DNA of 64,000 nucleotides, from contig NC_051140.1 of NCBI RefSeq assembly GCF_014839805.1, positions 16,079,826-16,143,825 on the forward strand. Reading direction: 5' to 3'. This stretch comes from Manduca sexta (Eukaryota > Arthropoda > Insecta > Lepidoptera > Sphingidae). Both the position numbers and the translations under genes were made by a program. Below the pieces are notes generated by a model. It searched no databases. It was not told the origin of the DNA and worked only from the letters and a program-made list of their open reading frames with translations. Shown here in pieces: positions 26,287-38,583 of this stretch. How positions within the stretch are numbered: the first letter of the stretch is position 1; each line of letters opens with the position of its first letter.

Positions 26287-29200
26287 ATTTCACATTAACG
26301 GGCGAAAAGTTTTGGAAATTGGAAAAAATATTTATCAAACATGGTACAATTGGATATTTTGCAGGTACATTTGTTTAGAAAAACTGGGGCTTCGTATCAT
26401 CTTACACAATGTAGAGTTAATTCCTTAATACCGTTAAACAACATAACATACAATTATAATTTATATATTTATAATATAATGAGTACAAACAATAGCTTAA
26501 TTAATAAATAATATGCTTTGCAAAATACCTGAGACAGAGAAATATATGGTGTCATTTTAGTATCGTTATAATGTATATTGTGGTAAAATTTGCGCCACGC
26601 TACGTGCCGACGCACGTAAGGATTAGAAATTAATTGCAATACTGAGAGTTTTACATCGTTTTAAAGAAATACAACTTATAATATGTTAGAAAAATAGATA
26701 CAATATGTTTTTCTGTTTTCCTTTAACGCAACTTTGCGATAATTAATGTGTAGGTTACAAAATCCCTGTAGTTCAAACGCTTACATTAACTTGATTTATA
26801 GACAATTAGCAAGATTGCTTTCGGCAATTAACAACCATAACACACTATTTGAACGTGTATTATACAATTGTAATAACATCATATAAATTATACATATATG
26901 ACACGTTCATTGTTCATTCACAAATAACAATGCGCAGAACATTTTCAGCTTATTATTAAATAGATGGAAACTCAATTTGGGTGTTCAAAAATATATTCAT
27001 CATAATTAAAATATATAGTATATTCAATAGTGTGTTTAGTGATAAAAGTCGCTAGTACTAAAGTCAGGTTTGATTTCAATATTATTTGAAAGTCATTAAT
27101 TGATTTTTGGCATTGAAAAAAAAAACGATTTGAAAGAGTGGGTCTGAGAATGTATATAATACCTAGTAAGAGGAAAATTGTTTGAGTATAATTATTAACC
27201 ACCGTAACTGAAATTCAACCCGTCAATACTCAAATTGAAGTTTTCATCGCATTTTCACGACCACACTCGATAGCCACTTGAATGCATCGATTGTACAGGC
27301 ATCGCCATCACACTATACATTGACATGTACTATTAGGGTTACGGGCACGAAACTGAGTGTCCCAGTGAGCGGCGCATTGTAATATCTGGCCTGGGGTGGC
27401 GTGCGCAGTGCTGCGAGCGCGGACGAGAGCCCGAGAGGGAGGCGGAAGATATGGCGGCGCCCGAGTGCGAGAGGGAGGCTCGCAAGCGACGCGAGCGCCG
27501 CGACTCTGGCTGCGCCCACGAGCGCAAGGAGAGGAGACCGCACAGCGAAGAACGACCACCGCCGCCACCGCCTCCGCCACCGCTACACGACTACAATAGA
27601 CTTGAAGTGAGTTTTCAATACATTTTTATTTTATTCTTCCGTTATTGGTGTATTCGTATCAGTTGTGGGTAGAAATAAGGAAATGATATTAAATAATTTA
27701 TTGACTTAAACGGGAAATGCTTGGTCGTTCTGTTCTTAAGAACTAGTCGGGGTTCTGCTTGGCAGTGTAGTTTATTTTATACAAAAGCAGTAATAAATGC
27801 ACCTGTTATACGATCGAATAAGTTTAAACTGTATCAAACATGGTCCTTCGAGCCAAATTATTTTGTTGCAGTCGGAGCGCCGCGCCGAGCGGCTCTCCCG
27901 CGCACGCCGTCCACAGTACGGCGGCAAACGTCGCCGTGCACCCACTCGCATCCCCAAACATCCCAAAGAGAACGATTGCTTCACCACTACAGAAGAGATT
28001 AGATGCAGCACGCCACCACATTTTGATTACGCAATTATTCAGAAACCTCAATGTGAGTTAAACAGTTCAACTAAATATCAAATCACGAAATATCACACAA
28101 GAATACTATACGGTTACTAAAATTAGAATTTCGCCTGCAATATTCCGCATCCACTAAGGATAAAATATCGCCAATGTCTCTATCTCTATATCTATCGTAA
28201 TCTTAATCTCTGCACCTGTGAATTGCTTTTAGCAGAGAACATTTTATAATTTAAGTATCATTTCCTGTATTAGTTTCAGACGAGCCAGAGACCCTAGACG
28301 CAGCAGCGTTGCATAGACAAGCGGTGCGCGTCGGCAGCACAGAGACCCTCGGATCAACAGGTTCTGCGGAGGAGACCAGCTCTGACGTATGTGCTGCAGC
28401 AGAGCGCGTGCGCCAGCACGAGCGCAGCGCCGCGCCGCACCACCAACCACGCCGCGACCAGCCTTGCCCAGACAGACGCCTCGAAAAGATTGTCAAGAAG
28501 GTACATGTGCTTTTTTGTCCATTAAGATCCAAGTAGCTTTTAACCTCAGTCTTAGGACACCACATTGGTTAAAGTGGATTCCCAGTTTTATAGAAATCTT
28601 TTGATTCCATTAAGAGCCATGTAGTAGGTGGGAGTCACGGACTTATTATTTTACTAACTCAAAGCGGTTTCCTACCTTTGTGGTTAGGCACGCTGTAGCC
28701 GGTTTTGTGTATAGAGTCCCACTGATCCTTATGCCTATCTGCATCAGCTACGCACATCTGCCTTTTTTATTATTGTTTGGTGGTCATTAATCGAAAGCTA
28801 ATTCACCATAAGCAAGCGGCTATAGGCCTGCCGCCATAAAAATGGCAGTCCAGCCCGCCTAAGAGTTGCTTTATGTTGCGCACTTGCAGAATAGCTGCAG
28901 GCCACCGCGAATTTAAGGCTAAACTTTATTTTTCTTCATGCAGATGTTGGTGAGACTGCGATATTAATTGAGTTGTTTTTGGTTTAACAGGTCTTTAATA
29001 AAATTGATGACCAATCTGGTATTGTGTAACATACAAATAATATACGGTTGGCTTATAGCAAATGTGATTTTTGCAGATAATTGCAATAATATTGTGACGT
29101 ACTTATATGTACGTATTTTTTCCAGGAGTTAAACTATGTAGTGCATTGATTACTAGATAAAGTTTTAATATTCATACCATCTTTTAACTGTTGTTGCAGA

Positions 29201-31611
29201 TAAGTGTGCTCAAGAAGAATATCTCTAAATATGAGAGTGATTACGAAACAATCAACGGTTGCGCGCTGTCGCCCACCGACCGCATCACTGACGTGCAACT
29301 GCTTCGAATGAACGAGACCCTGAAACGGCTTCAAGCCGAAAAGCGCAGCATTAAATCTGATCCTGTGGAGTATGCGTTGAAACTTCAAGCGGCCAAGCAG
29401 CAGAAGGAAAGGGACGACGCGCTTGAAGCAGCGCTGAAGAGTGACAAGCCCATGGCTGAAGTCGTTGTTGATATTGAGGAGGTAAGTACATTGAAGATGC
29501 CAGGCAATATCTAGCATCCCTGTATTAGACCGCGTGAATCCCTTAGGGTAATCTCAATCTAGCCATACGTTAGTGTATGACTTATAATGGTTTTAATAAC
29601 ACCATAAAAAACTCGGAAATTTATTATCAAAAATATTTTGAATATTTTTTATAAGGTACAGTTGTAGTAGTTCAACATTGATATCCTGGTTGATTGATTA
29701 CACACGTTAACACCCATAAACTACCAGAAACGTTTGTCCTAGTGGTTGGAAGGGTGTCGTCAAGCGGGTGGCAGGTCTGGTTTACCAGAAGCCAACTGGA
29801 CATCGTCCCAACTGGCAGCTGAAAAGCTGTGCGTGCAACGAGTGCTGCTTCGCTTGGAGGCGGCTCGGGGCAGACCCCCCGCGCACTCCGCCGAACGCGG
29901 CGCCGCCAGACACTTGTACGAGAGGTACAGGGCGGTGAAGAGAGTTCTCGCTTCCACTAGGCCTGACGCTGTAAGTACCCGTTAGGATTAATTTTCCTTT
30001 ATAACAAACCAAGGGGATCTAGTTTTCCTAATAAGTGATCACCATACTGCATGCGAACAAAACCGATCGTGGATCAATTACCCTTTTGAATGAAAATATG
30101 GATACTTTGGGAGTAGTATTTGCAATTAATAGACTGACTGAACGAGTAACCTCAATAATATATCTCCTACCAACTCCAACAGTAGACTACGTTAATATCA
30201 TAGCAAAGAATTAAAAAGCCTGTTAAATAGTTTTAAAAGTAATCGTTACTCTAGGGTATAAAGTATAAATAAGATGGGCTATAATTATAATAAATTTATA
30301 ATTCAATGATACACTTAAATCTCGCTGCTGATTACAGGTAATCGGTGGCACGAACGGCGAGTTAGCCACCATACATGAGCACGAAGCAATGCTTTTTAAC
30401 ACGAGCGTCGATAGCTCCAGCGACTCTCAGGAGAAACCTTCGGATTCCTCGCAGGTAGTCTAACAAATAGTCATTTTTTATTAGGTAGCTTCACTCCTAC
30501 GTAACATTTATGTTATTTTATTTCAATTACTGTTTCATCTTATTAGAGGTAAAGACAAGAATTAAGTCTTTAAACTGTAGGTTAGGCGAGTGATCAATCC
30601 ATAATAACAAGATCTTGTAAGGTTTCATTAATAATTTGATGTATTTTGTAACATAGCCTATAGTCCAAACGTCAAGTACCTAATGTTTCAATTCCTAAAT
30701 TAAAGAACTTGTTTTTTTTCAAGAACATAATATACGATAAAAAAAATGACCAAAGTAAATTTTAATTCGTAAAACTCTACGACTTATACAGGATACAAGT
30801 GAGACCCCCCTCCAATCGCCGCCAACACGCGAGACACCAGCAGTGGAGGAGGTGCCGTCGTCGACGTCGTCAGCGCAATCCGCCAACAGCGAGGAGGCCG
30901 CGCCCTCTAACGAGGGGCTGCACTGCCTCGGGCTCGAGGATCTCATAAAAGCGCTCGGAGAAGCCAAGCTACAGAAGAGTGTAAGGATTTTTTGAGCATC
31001 ATCAGCACACCAACATGAAGTTAACTCCGAAACATAGGCTTCCCCTAAAGATATCTAGAATAAGGCATTTTTGAGAGAGTACTTACTAAAATTAAGCAGA
31101 ATGTTATAAATTTGGTTTTATCACCAAAGGCTTATGCTGATGACCAACCATTACACCCAAATATAAACTAGCCTATAGGCTTTATCTATCTAATACCTAT
31201 CTCACGATGTGACAGGAGGCCTACATCCCTATCTAATTCAAGTATTTTATTTACTCATAATTTTTTTTCTTGCTTGGTCTGGAGCACCAAGTTCAACATT
31301 TGATCTGTGTTTTACTCAAACGTTTCATGTCATATGTTTTAGCTTAATAAGTTAAGTAAACCAATATTTTCATCTATCACTCTCAAATAGTGCTGGAGTG
31401 AAAAATATGTTACATCTATTTTTATGGTGCACAGGTTCTTCGCCGCAGCATCAAAGAGTACGAACTCAGCTTCGAGCTGCAAAACAGCAGGAAGGTGCAG
31501 CGCGATGACAAGAAGGGACGTGAAGAAGATTACCTTCGGTACAAGGCAATAAAGGCGAGAATCAAGCTGCTTAACGCTCTTATCAACAAACAAACAGCTT
31601 TGCAGGCTTAA
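26287..31611 (+). CDS. FAM13: FAM13-family protein (no RhoGAP domain), ten-exon gene
   Basis: Exons: 26,287-26,364 (ATG at 26,341, eight codons), 27,337-27,606, 27,872-28,052, 28,280-28,500, 29,200-29,481, 29,743-29,970, 30,338-30,454, 30,792-30,980 and 31,435-31,611 (TAA at 31,609). All junctions are GT-AG and every phase closes, giving about 562 aa. Residues 47-81 are Arg/Glu-rich, followed by nine prolines (82-90). Residues 233-326 (LKKNISKYESDYE...), 327-402 (LAAEKLCVQRVLL, then GRPP and LYERYRAVKR) and 505-562 (RRSIKEYELSF, then DYLRYKAIKARIKLL) are the helical conserved modules of the FAM13A/B/C family. Vertebrate FAM13A/B add an N-terminal RhoGAP domain; none is visible here, so this form resembles FAM13C. 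Residues 403-504 are Ser/Glu-rich linker. Molecular function is not established; signalling scaffold roles are proposed in vertebrates. The 8-codon start exon is inferred from splice phase; ATG at 27,451 is the alternative start, and longer isoforms from upstream are possible. Confidence 0.88.
28501..29199. other. FAM13 intron (about 700 bases)
   Basis: The largest intron of the gene's 3' half. Its GC-richer middle (28,620-28,900) looks like old repeat material, but I could not match it to another copy in the window. No exon is seen in it. Confidence 0.5.
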
Positions 31612-32239
31612 AGCATACCTCATCAGCATATGCTAAAGCTCTATTTATTATCATGGATATGTTGAATGACGTAGGGAATGTTTATAAAGCGGTGTTTCGA
31701 AAGGGTCTCTCATGGAATAGAAGAGATATTTTGAGACTTCTCTTGAGGGTAATAAACGATTTTTTGGTTATGATGGTGTTAAAGAACAGAATAATATATT
31801 ATATGAAAAAGGGTAAGTGGCATCGAGCATTTTCTATCATTATTCGTAATTATATGAGATCAACGCAGTAGGTCTATGGAGTCTAAATCTTGGAAGTCTA
31901 AATGTAAGTAGTGATCCCTGAGCGGGATGTTTTGATTTTTTACTCATTGGTATATTATGATTTCTGAAAAATATTTTTGTATGTATAATGTGGGTTACCT
32001 ATTAGCATGTAAGGTCTGTAAAGGATTTCTACAATCAACTATGGAATTTAAATTTAGACAATGCTAATTTCATTTGTAATCGTATACGAGATTAATTTAT
32101 AAATTGTGTAATGACGGGTTTTGTCGCTTTATACAATTTTGTAATCAAACTTTCTTCATACATATGCAGCAAGATAACTGTAAATATATTGATAATGTAC
32201 GAACGAAATTAATTCTATGAGGTATTATAAATTATTCCG

Positions 32240-32245
32240 AATAAA
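32240..32245 (+). terminator. Candidate FAM13 polyadenylation signal
   Basis: AATAAA about 630 bases after the FAM13 stop codon. The 3' UTR length is unknown and other AATAAA hexamers follow further downstream, so this is only the first good candidate. Confidence 0.35.
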
Positions 32246-35200
32246 TAATAAGGATTTAACATTTACGGACTTGAGTGTTATGAACTGTATATAAATATAA
32301 TTCTTCTAGATGTGACCAATTCTGAATTCTCAGTTATGGTTGTACGACACAATGTGAATTTTTGGACTATTTCTCGATGACGGATGTTTCTCATTCAGAA
32401 TTGCTCACACAAATGCATAGACGGTTAAGAAATGGCATCGCGTGACCTAAACCTTTTTGATATTAGCCGGCAGCATATTAGGTCGATTAATAGGACTTGC
32501 AGGGGTAATGTGAAATACGAGCAAATTGTTTCACGTATATTCGCAGAAAACGTGCGAGTCCACGAGATTTCCATCGATAAATTTGAATTAAGAACAATTG
32601 ATTAGTAACCGATTTTCGCAAACTAATATACGCTAATCTTTCTGCCAATATATGTTTTAGGATAATGGCGCATCTAATTATTGTATTGCTGATAGTGAAT
32701 GTCGAATGATATGTTACTGTTTACTTGGTACTTCTTGCGTGATGATTTTTCCTAATCGATGATATATTTAATAGTGAAGTAAGTCGATGTTTGTACAAAC
32801 TTAACCCGCCGTTTCTTTAGGGTTTATACAAAGATTATGCAGTACAATCGAAAGAATTATTCCTTCGGGTACAATCGTTGTCATAAGTGTTTCATAATTG
32901 AATATTATTTAATGAAGTTTATAATATTATGATACCGATAAGTATTGTTTTCAATCTGCAATTTTTTTGTAATATGAAATATTATTAAAATGGTATTAAT
33001 ATTCGAAGGCTTCATCTCGCCATTTTAATGAATATAGGCACACGATCAAACAAAGCTGACAGTTATATTTACGATTTGCTCCAAAAACGTAGAAATTGCA
33101 ATACAGACAAATAACTGTCAGTTCCTATTGATGATGCGCATCCGATAACAGTTCTTATAGGTTAAATAATAATGTAAAGATTTAAGATTTTATGTGTGTT
33201 AACATTCTTTTGGAAAGTTTATTTCTTCACTAAGTAATGAAAAAAATTACAGCTCAACATATTATTAAAAACACCAGACCCCATAAAGTTTGGTATTTTT
33301 AAAGTAGATGAAAATATAATATCTTCTTGATGTTTCAAAAAGTTATAAAGACTCTATCATATATTGATTATAATTCTTGACTGCGATACCTGATTGAGCG
33401 ATGTTCGGAAATCGAAATGTCAGTAAATTTCTAACGAAATTGACTCTATGTCATAGAAAGAAGACAGTTCATTATTAATTGATGGTTCTCACAAAACAAA
33501 AGCGAGCTTGTATAATTCAATTTAAGGTTTGGAATGTTTTGCATAAAGAACTGAAGAAGGCAAAATGGTTATTGTTTAGGGAAAGTTGCAGACAGAACGT
33601 GTAACATACATAGGTTGAGGCGCAATTTCACAAAGGCCTATGTCTAAAACATTAACGTCGATACGTATTGATCTCAACATCTTTCGTGGTGCAGGACTTT
33701 ATAGCGGTTTATCGCTTTTTTACCGCCTATTTTTTTATTTATGTTATAATTTATAATGACGTCGGCGATAAATGTATAATCAATTTGTTAATAAATTCGA
33801 TGTTTATGTGTAGCCGACTGTACCCGCTTGTTAGATGTCATTTAATTGCAATGTTTATTGTGTACGATAATATTTTTATTGACAATTCTGAAGAAATTGA
33901 TTTTTCTCTATAAGAGATTGTCACGTTTATGTGTAGACTAAATACATTTAGTGATAAATATGATTACCTGTGATTTTATTATAAAATATTCTTGTGTGAC
34001 AAGAAGTTTCGTTTATAAAACTGTTGGTTAGATGATAGATACGTGTATTCCTTCATGGGACTTTGTCAGCATATTAAAATGGATGAGACTTGATAAACGT
34101 ACGTGTTTGAGCATTAATTTATTTAAAAATATATAAAACTCGGGTGATTGATGTAATCTTGTCACAGTGAGGTATAGACTTGATTTGTATGTATAATTAA
34201 CATGTATGTATTTATGGATAGCTGGCAATTATTGTGAGCGGTCAGCATTTATTAGCAAAATCCATAAATAAATATCATTTGCGATACGAAATTTCCATAG
34301 CGCCATGTTAATTCACGACAACTTTTGGTCGAAAAACGACTTGCTAATTAATTAAATCTTCGTACAATTCTGGCGCATACTTCGAAGAACCCAAGACGTA
34401 TTGAGAAAACTTCTATGTTTCTTCTATTCCGTATTGGCGTATCGTATCGTAAAAGATGTGAGAGAACAAGATATTATTAAAATTCAAGATGCCGTGAATT
34501 AAACAAGTGCGATTTTCAACGATTTAACACGAGCCAAAGAGTGAGTTATAATATGTCTCCTGGCGTTTTTGTACAAATACAAAGAAAACAACAAATATCA
34601 TATCAAATATATAAAAATTGACAGTAATAATTAATTTCCTAAATTAAATGGCTGTCGATACGGAAATTTTATTAATTTGTCAAATGATTTTCTATTGTAG
34701 CCTTTTGAATGTAATATAAAAGATTTGTAGAGAAACTTGATAAATCGTAGTATGTTAAGATATCGTCCTATTTTCCCGCCTAAAATGTAATAGCCAATTA
34801 CAAAGCGCCATTCTGTCTGCTTAATTTGATGTAATGAATGCTATTGGTTGAGCAGATTGAGAAATGTTTGTTTGAAAAGAGAACACTTTTAATTTTAACT
34901 AAAAATAATAAACAGCCAGTAATGTAGCGTTTCACAAATTGACTTTAATAACCATGTAATAATCTCTTAAATAAAAATATGATACAAATAACATGTTTTT
35001 CATTGACTGTCTTAAGTGCTATCTTAGTTCAATGACCTAGTAGTGGTGTGCAGAAAATCACAATAAATTCATGTTACAAAGGCAATATTATGTAATATAT
35101 AATCAAGAACGCATTAATTGACATTACGAATATATATTATGGCTAATCGTAAATGTTTTCATTAAACTGAAATAATTTCTAAGAACAATTATCTTTATTC

Positions 35201-35745
35201 ACCACAACGCTACGCCTCGCAAAACAAATTGTTTGTCCAAGTTCAAGGTTCAAAACGATAATACAAGACAGTAAACGTGTAGCTACTCGACACAATTGTT
35301 AGTTAGGTTCCTAACAATACAATACTCATAACAACAAAAAATATCAATTCTTCCAAGTGCCATAAACGATCTTTTTTATACGTGTAGTTTTATATGATTT
35401 TTATTAACACGTTGAGTTTCCAGCTAACTTTGACTGGCACTTGAGTTGCAGTCGGTAACATCGATTCGATCACAGTCTTCAATCCGATTCCGAGAAAAAA
35501 GTCATATGTAAGAATGTCAAAAAGAACTTTGTTGTGATTGGTAAATTTTTGAGATAGATCGAAAAAAGCGATTTGGAAAGTTTATTGAAAATGGCGGTTA
35601 GCGGTTTTTCCTTGTGGTGCGGATGGATTTTCTATTAAATGTGATTAGTAAGATGAAGTCAAATATATGTATAAAAATTTGTTATTTCAAATACTATCGA
35701 TTTACATAATTATTTAATATTATACAAGACAATCAAATCTAGATG

Positions 35746-35830
35746 CGATTGGCTCGGGACCGAAAAAGATGGCATGATATGAGAGAGGCCTATACCCAGC
35801 AGTAGGACTCTACAGGTTGTGGATGATGAT
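35746..35830 (+). mobile_element. C-terminal scrap of a non-LTR retrotransposon
   Basis: The plus strand reads ARDRKRWHDMREAYTQQ followed by a stop at 35,803-35,805, then a GATGATGA-type tail. This is the typical last stretch of a reverse-transcriptase ORF in a common lepidopteran LINE group, left by 5' truncation on insertion. Clade not assigned. Confidence 0.75.
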
Positions 35831-36359
35831 AAAACAAGACAATATGTCTTGTTTGCACAAGAACGGAGATTTTGTTGATGTTAGTGATACCAGGTATATC
35901 AAATAGTATATAAAAGAGCACGACTTGTTTTTTAATTAGCTATTAAATATAACTTGCCGGTACAAAATGCAATATCCACTTACGATTTTAGAACTCGATA
36001 CATAAATAAAATTAAAAGAAAATAATAAACACAAAAATTAATACAAATTATGGAAAAGAACTTAAGTGATGATACGAAAACAGAATTTAAGAAATTATAT
36101 ACGTTATCAAAAGAAGAAAAGAACGATTAGCGATGTTGTAATAATAAACAAATTATTTCTTTAACTAACAAATATTTATTGATCGATAGTTTTGCTTTAA
36201 TTATTACGCTATCACTAATTGCTTTCAATTTGCTAGTTATGCTAGTACTGTGTAGGGTGTAAACGACTGGGGTTTTAAGCCTAAAGTTTAAACTGAATTA
36301 TAACTTAAATTAGAAGCCTAAAGGCTCATAATTCATATCCACTTATCCGCACACACAAA

Positions 36360-36600
36360 CACGTCTTTTATCTCCAAAGGGGTAGGCAGAGCGCAACGGG
36401 TACACCCATTTTCCGCCATATGTATTTTCACCCATGATGTCATATGGGGCGAGCCTATCGCCATATCGGGCACAAATTCCAGACTCTGAATTAATACTGA
36501 GTAGAAAAACTCAATATAATTTTGCCTGACCTGGGGATAGAACCTGAGATTTCAACACTGCAGGCGTATCGTAATAGAACTACACCAGTGAGGCAATTAT
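36360..36600 (-). repeat. tRNA-derived SINE (copy 3)
   Basis: Near full-length in reverse: 'ctccaaaggggtaggcagag', 'gggcgagcctatcgccatat', then a reversed B-box region near 36,535-36,550, ending in 'ctacaccagtgaggca', the reverse of the A-box head. Same family as 4,262-4,500. Confidence 0.8.
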
Positions 36601-37394
36601 ATAACTTCTAATAAACTTAAAATAAGATTACTTATGTCGACTAAAAAATGTAGCCGTTTATGTGAAGGTCTTTAAGTCTGGTATCGTCCCGGGATTAAGT
36701 CAATATACAAGTCAATATTTCCTTGTATTTCACCGAAAGCCAGTCAAGTAAAAATGAAGTGAACATATTAATCAAATTTTACATTACCTTTACACAAAAT
36801 TATAAAAACGTGTAAGTCTTCCATGTTTTTATAACATTGATTTAATTCCAGAGCAACGAACTGACTATAAGAATTAGCAACATTTGTTCATCTGGCCCCG
36901 GCATTACTTCATCCTTCCTATATACGAGTATGCTTGATGGACTGCGTATCATTTAAGAGTTCTCTCATTCCTTCTTTCATAAAAAAACTATATTTAATCA
37001 AACATTTGCTTCATTAGCAAAAAAAATTTCCAGACAAAAATAAATTAGACATTTAAATCTCTTTTCCGCTTTTTTGTTCAGAATTAGTAATTACGCAAAA
37101 AAATGACAAATGACAAACAACACTGAACTTGCTAACAAAGGTTGTAGAACAGCAGATGTGATAGATAACCCTTGCTATCAGCACACTGGCGGCTCGGGTC
37201 AACTCACAACTGGCAGAGACAATATTCTCTCACGGGGGACTATTCTCTGGACGGACGATCTCGTTAAATTAATCTTAATTTTCCCGTCACCTGGCATGTC
37301 ACGATGTTGAACTCATATTATATAGTACTTATTTAACAAAAAGGCATTTGCTAATGACGTGTAACGCGCTATGTTATATGCTCTTCTGCACCTG

Positions 37395-37560
37395 TGTACA
37401 GGAACTCTACCTTAAATTGATTTTGAAAAAAGCAACATTAAAGTTTTGCTGTCCGTTCTTCTGTGGTGAAAACTGCTTTTCGATGGTGGTGGAGTTAATA
37501 TTGTCGGAATCTAAATAATGTTGTATCGTATTTTAGTACACGGAAAATGATCTTTAGCGC
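37395..37560 (+). repeat. LINE 3' UTR fragment
   Basis: It matches 59,525-59,670, sharing 'ccgttcttct', 'ggtgaaaactgctttt' and 'cggaatctaaataatgt' in order. That second copy follows a recognisable LINE ORF end, so both are 3' UTR pieces of one family. Confidence 0.7.
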
Positions 37561-38494
37561 ATATTTAATGAAAATGGATTCTTGTTGAAAATTCTAATGT
37601 TTTCATTTTTATTGTTCATTAGTAGAATAGAAGTAACGGTAAAGTCATTTGCACTATATAATTATTCAATAACATAAGGCATCTTCCTATGCAATTAATT
37701 GAAACATGTTGGAATCAAATAATACCATAAATAGAAGATTAGCTTCATTATGGAAAAATGCGTAGTTGTATATAGGTATAGCATTAGATATAAGTGATTT
37801 ATTACTTAACATACAGAAACCGTATAGATAAATTCCAAATGCAATGAACAAAGTGTTATCAAACCCATTGTTTACTTGTTATTGAGTTTTGATTTGATTG
37901 TAATTTTTGGTACTTCCGTACTGTAATTTTCAGTGATCTTCGGTATGTTACATTATACCTGATGGTACAGTCCAAATATATCTATTTGTTAATAGTTTAC
38001 ATTTTTTAAAATTTGGTATTCGATGTTTAGATTATTTATTAACCATGTTTAGGTTTCGAATCTTTTCTAATAATACCCATTATTCCGATATTTAATTAAA
38101 TTATATTTGTATCTTAGCACGGCAAATCTAGAAGATAATTTGAGTCTAATACAATTTTTCACATTGATACCACAACTTTCGTATTATAGATGTAATAAAT
38201 CTTGTCAGGCATTTCTCTATATTATGTTGAATATGTGACGTCGGTGCCCTACATTAAAGCGTCTTAAGAAAGACACCGAAATTATAACAAAGACATAGTC
38301 TACTATGTTTGACAATCGCCCGAACAATTCAGACTAGTTTTTAATGACAGATCCATAAATAATCAAGTCTGGACACGACCAATCATCATTAGGTACCAAT
38401 TAACCCTGGACCTTAAAATAGATCTTTCAATAAATCTACTGTTTCCAGAATAGGTCCCTAAAATGAGTCAACGATATGCTTACTCGTATATGTA

Positions 38495-38545
38495 GATAGT
38501 ATAAAATGCGTGTCAAGCTATCGTAGAGCTTCAGTTGACATCCGT
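38495..38545 (+). promoter_or_regulatory. Core promoter of DUF1397 gene A
   Basis: A TATA box (TATAAAA from 38,500) lies about 33 bases before a perfect arthropod initiator, TCAGT at 38,531-38,535. The start codon follows at 38,584, so the 5' UTR would be about 50 bases. TATA plus Inr promoters are usual for strongly and stage- or tissue-specifically expressed genes such as hemolymph proteins. Confidence 0.75.
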
Positions 38546-38583
38546 CAAGCTTATACACCGGTCTTGTTAGTAACTGTGCCACA

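Larger units (their letters stand above)
32246..38490. other. Intergenic region between FAM13 and gene A
   Basis: AT-rich, with no recognisable exon on either strand. It contains a LINE C-terminus (35,746-35,830), a SINE (36,360-36,600) and a LINE 3' UTR fragment (37,395-37,560). The 66-codon frame at 37,110-37,310 shows no family features. Confidence 0.6.

Noticed and set aside
27308..28604. Many overlapping open frames on both strands
   Set aside because: They shadow the GC-rich FAM13 exons; only one frame fits the splice signals and family match.
29134..29517. 127-codon minus-strand frame
   Set aside because: It is antisense to a FAM13 exon whose plus-strand protein matches the family.
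37110..37310. 66-codon plus-strand frame upstream of gene A
   Set aside because: No family features; lies among repeat fragments.
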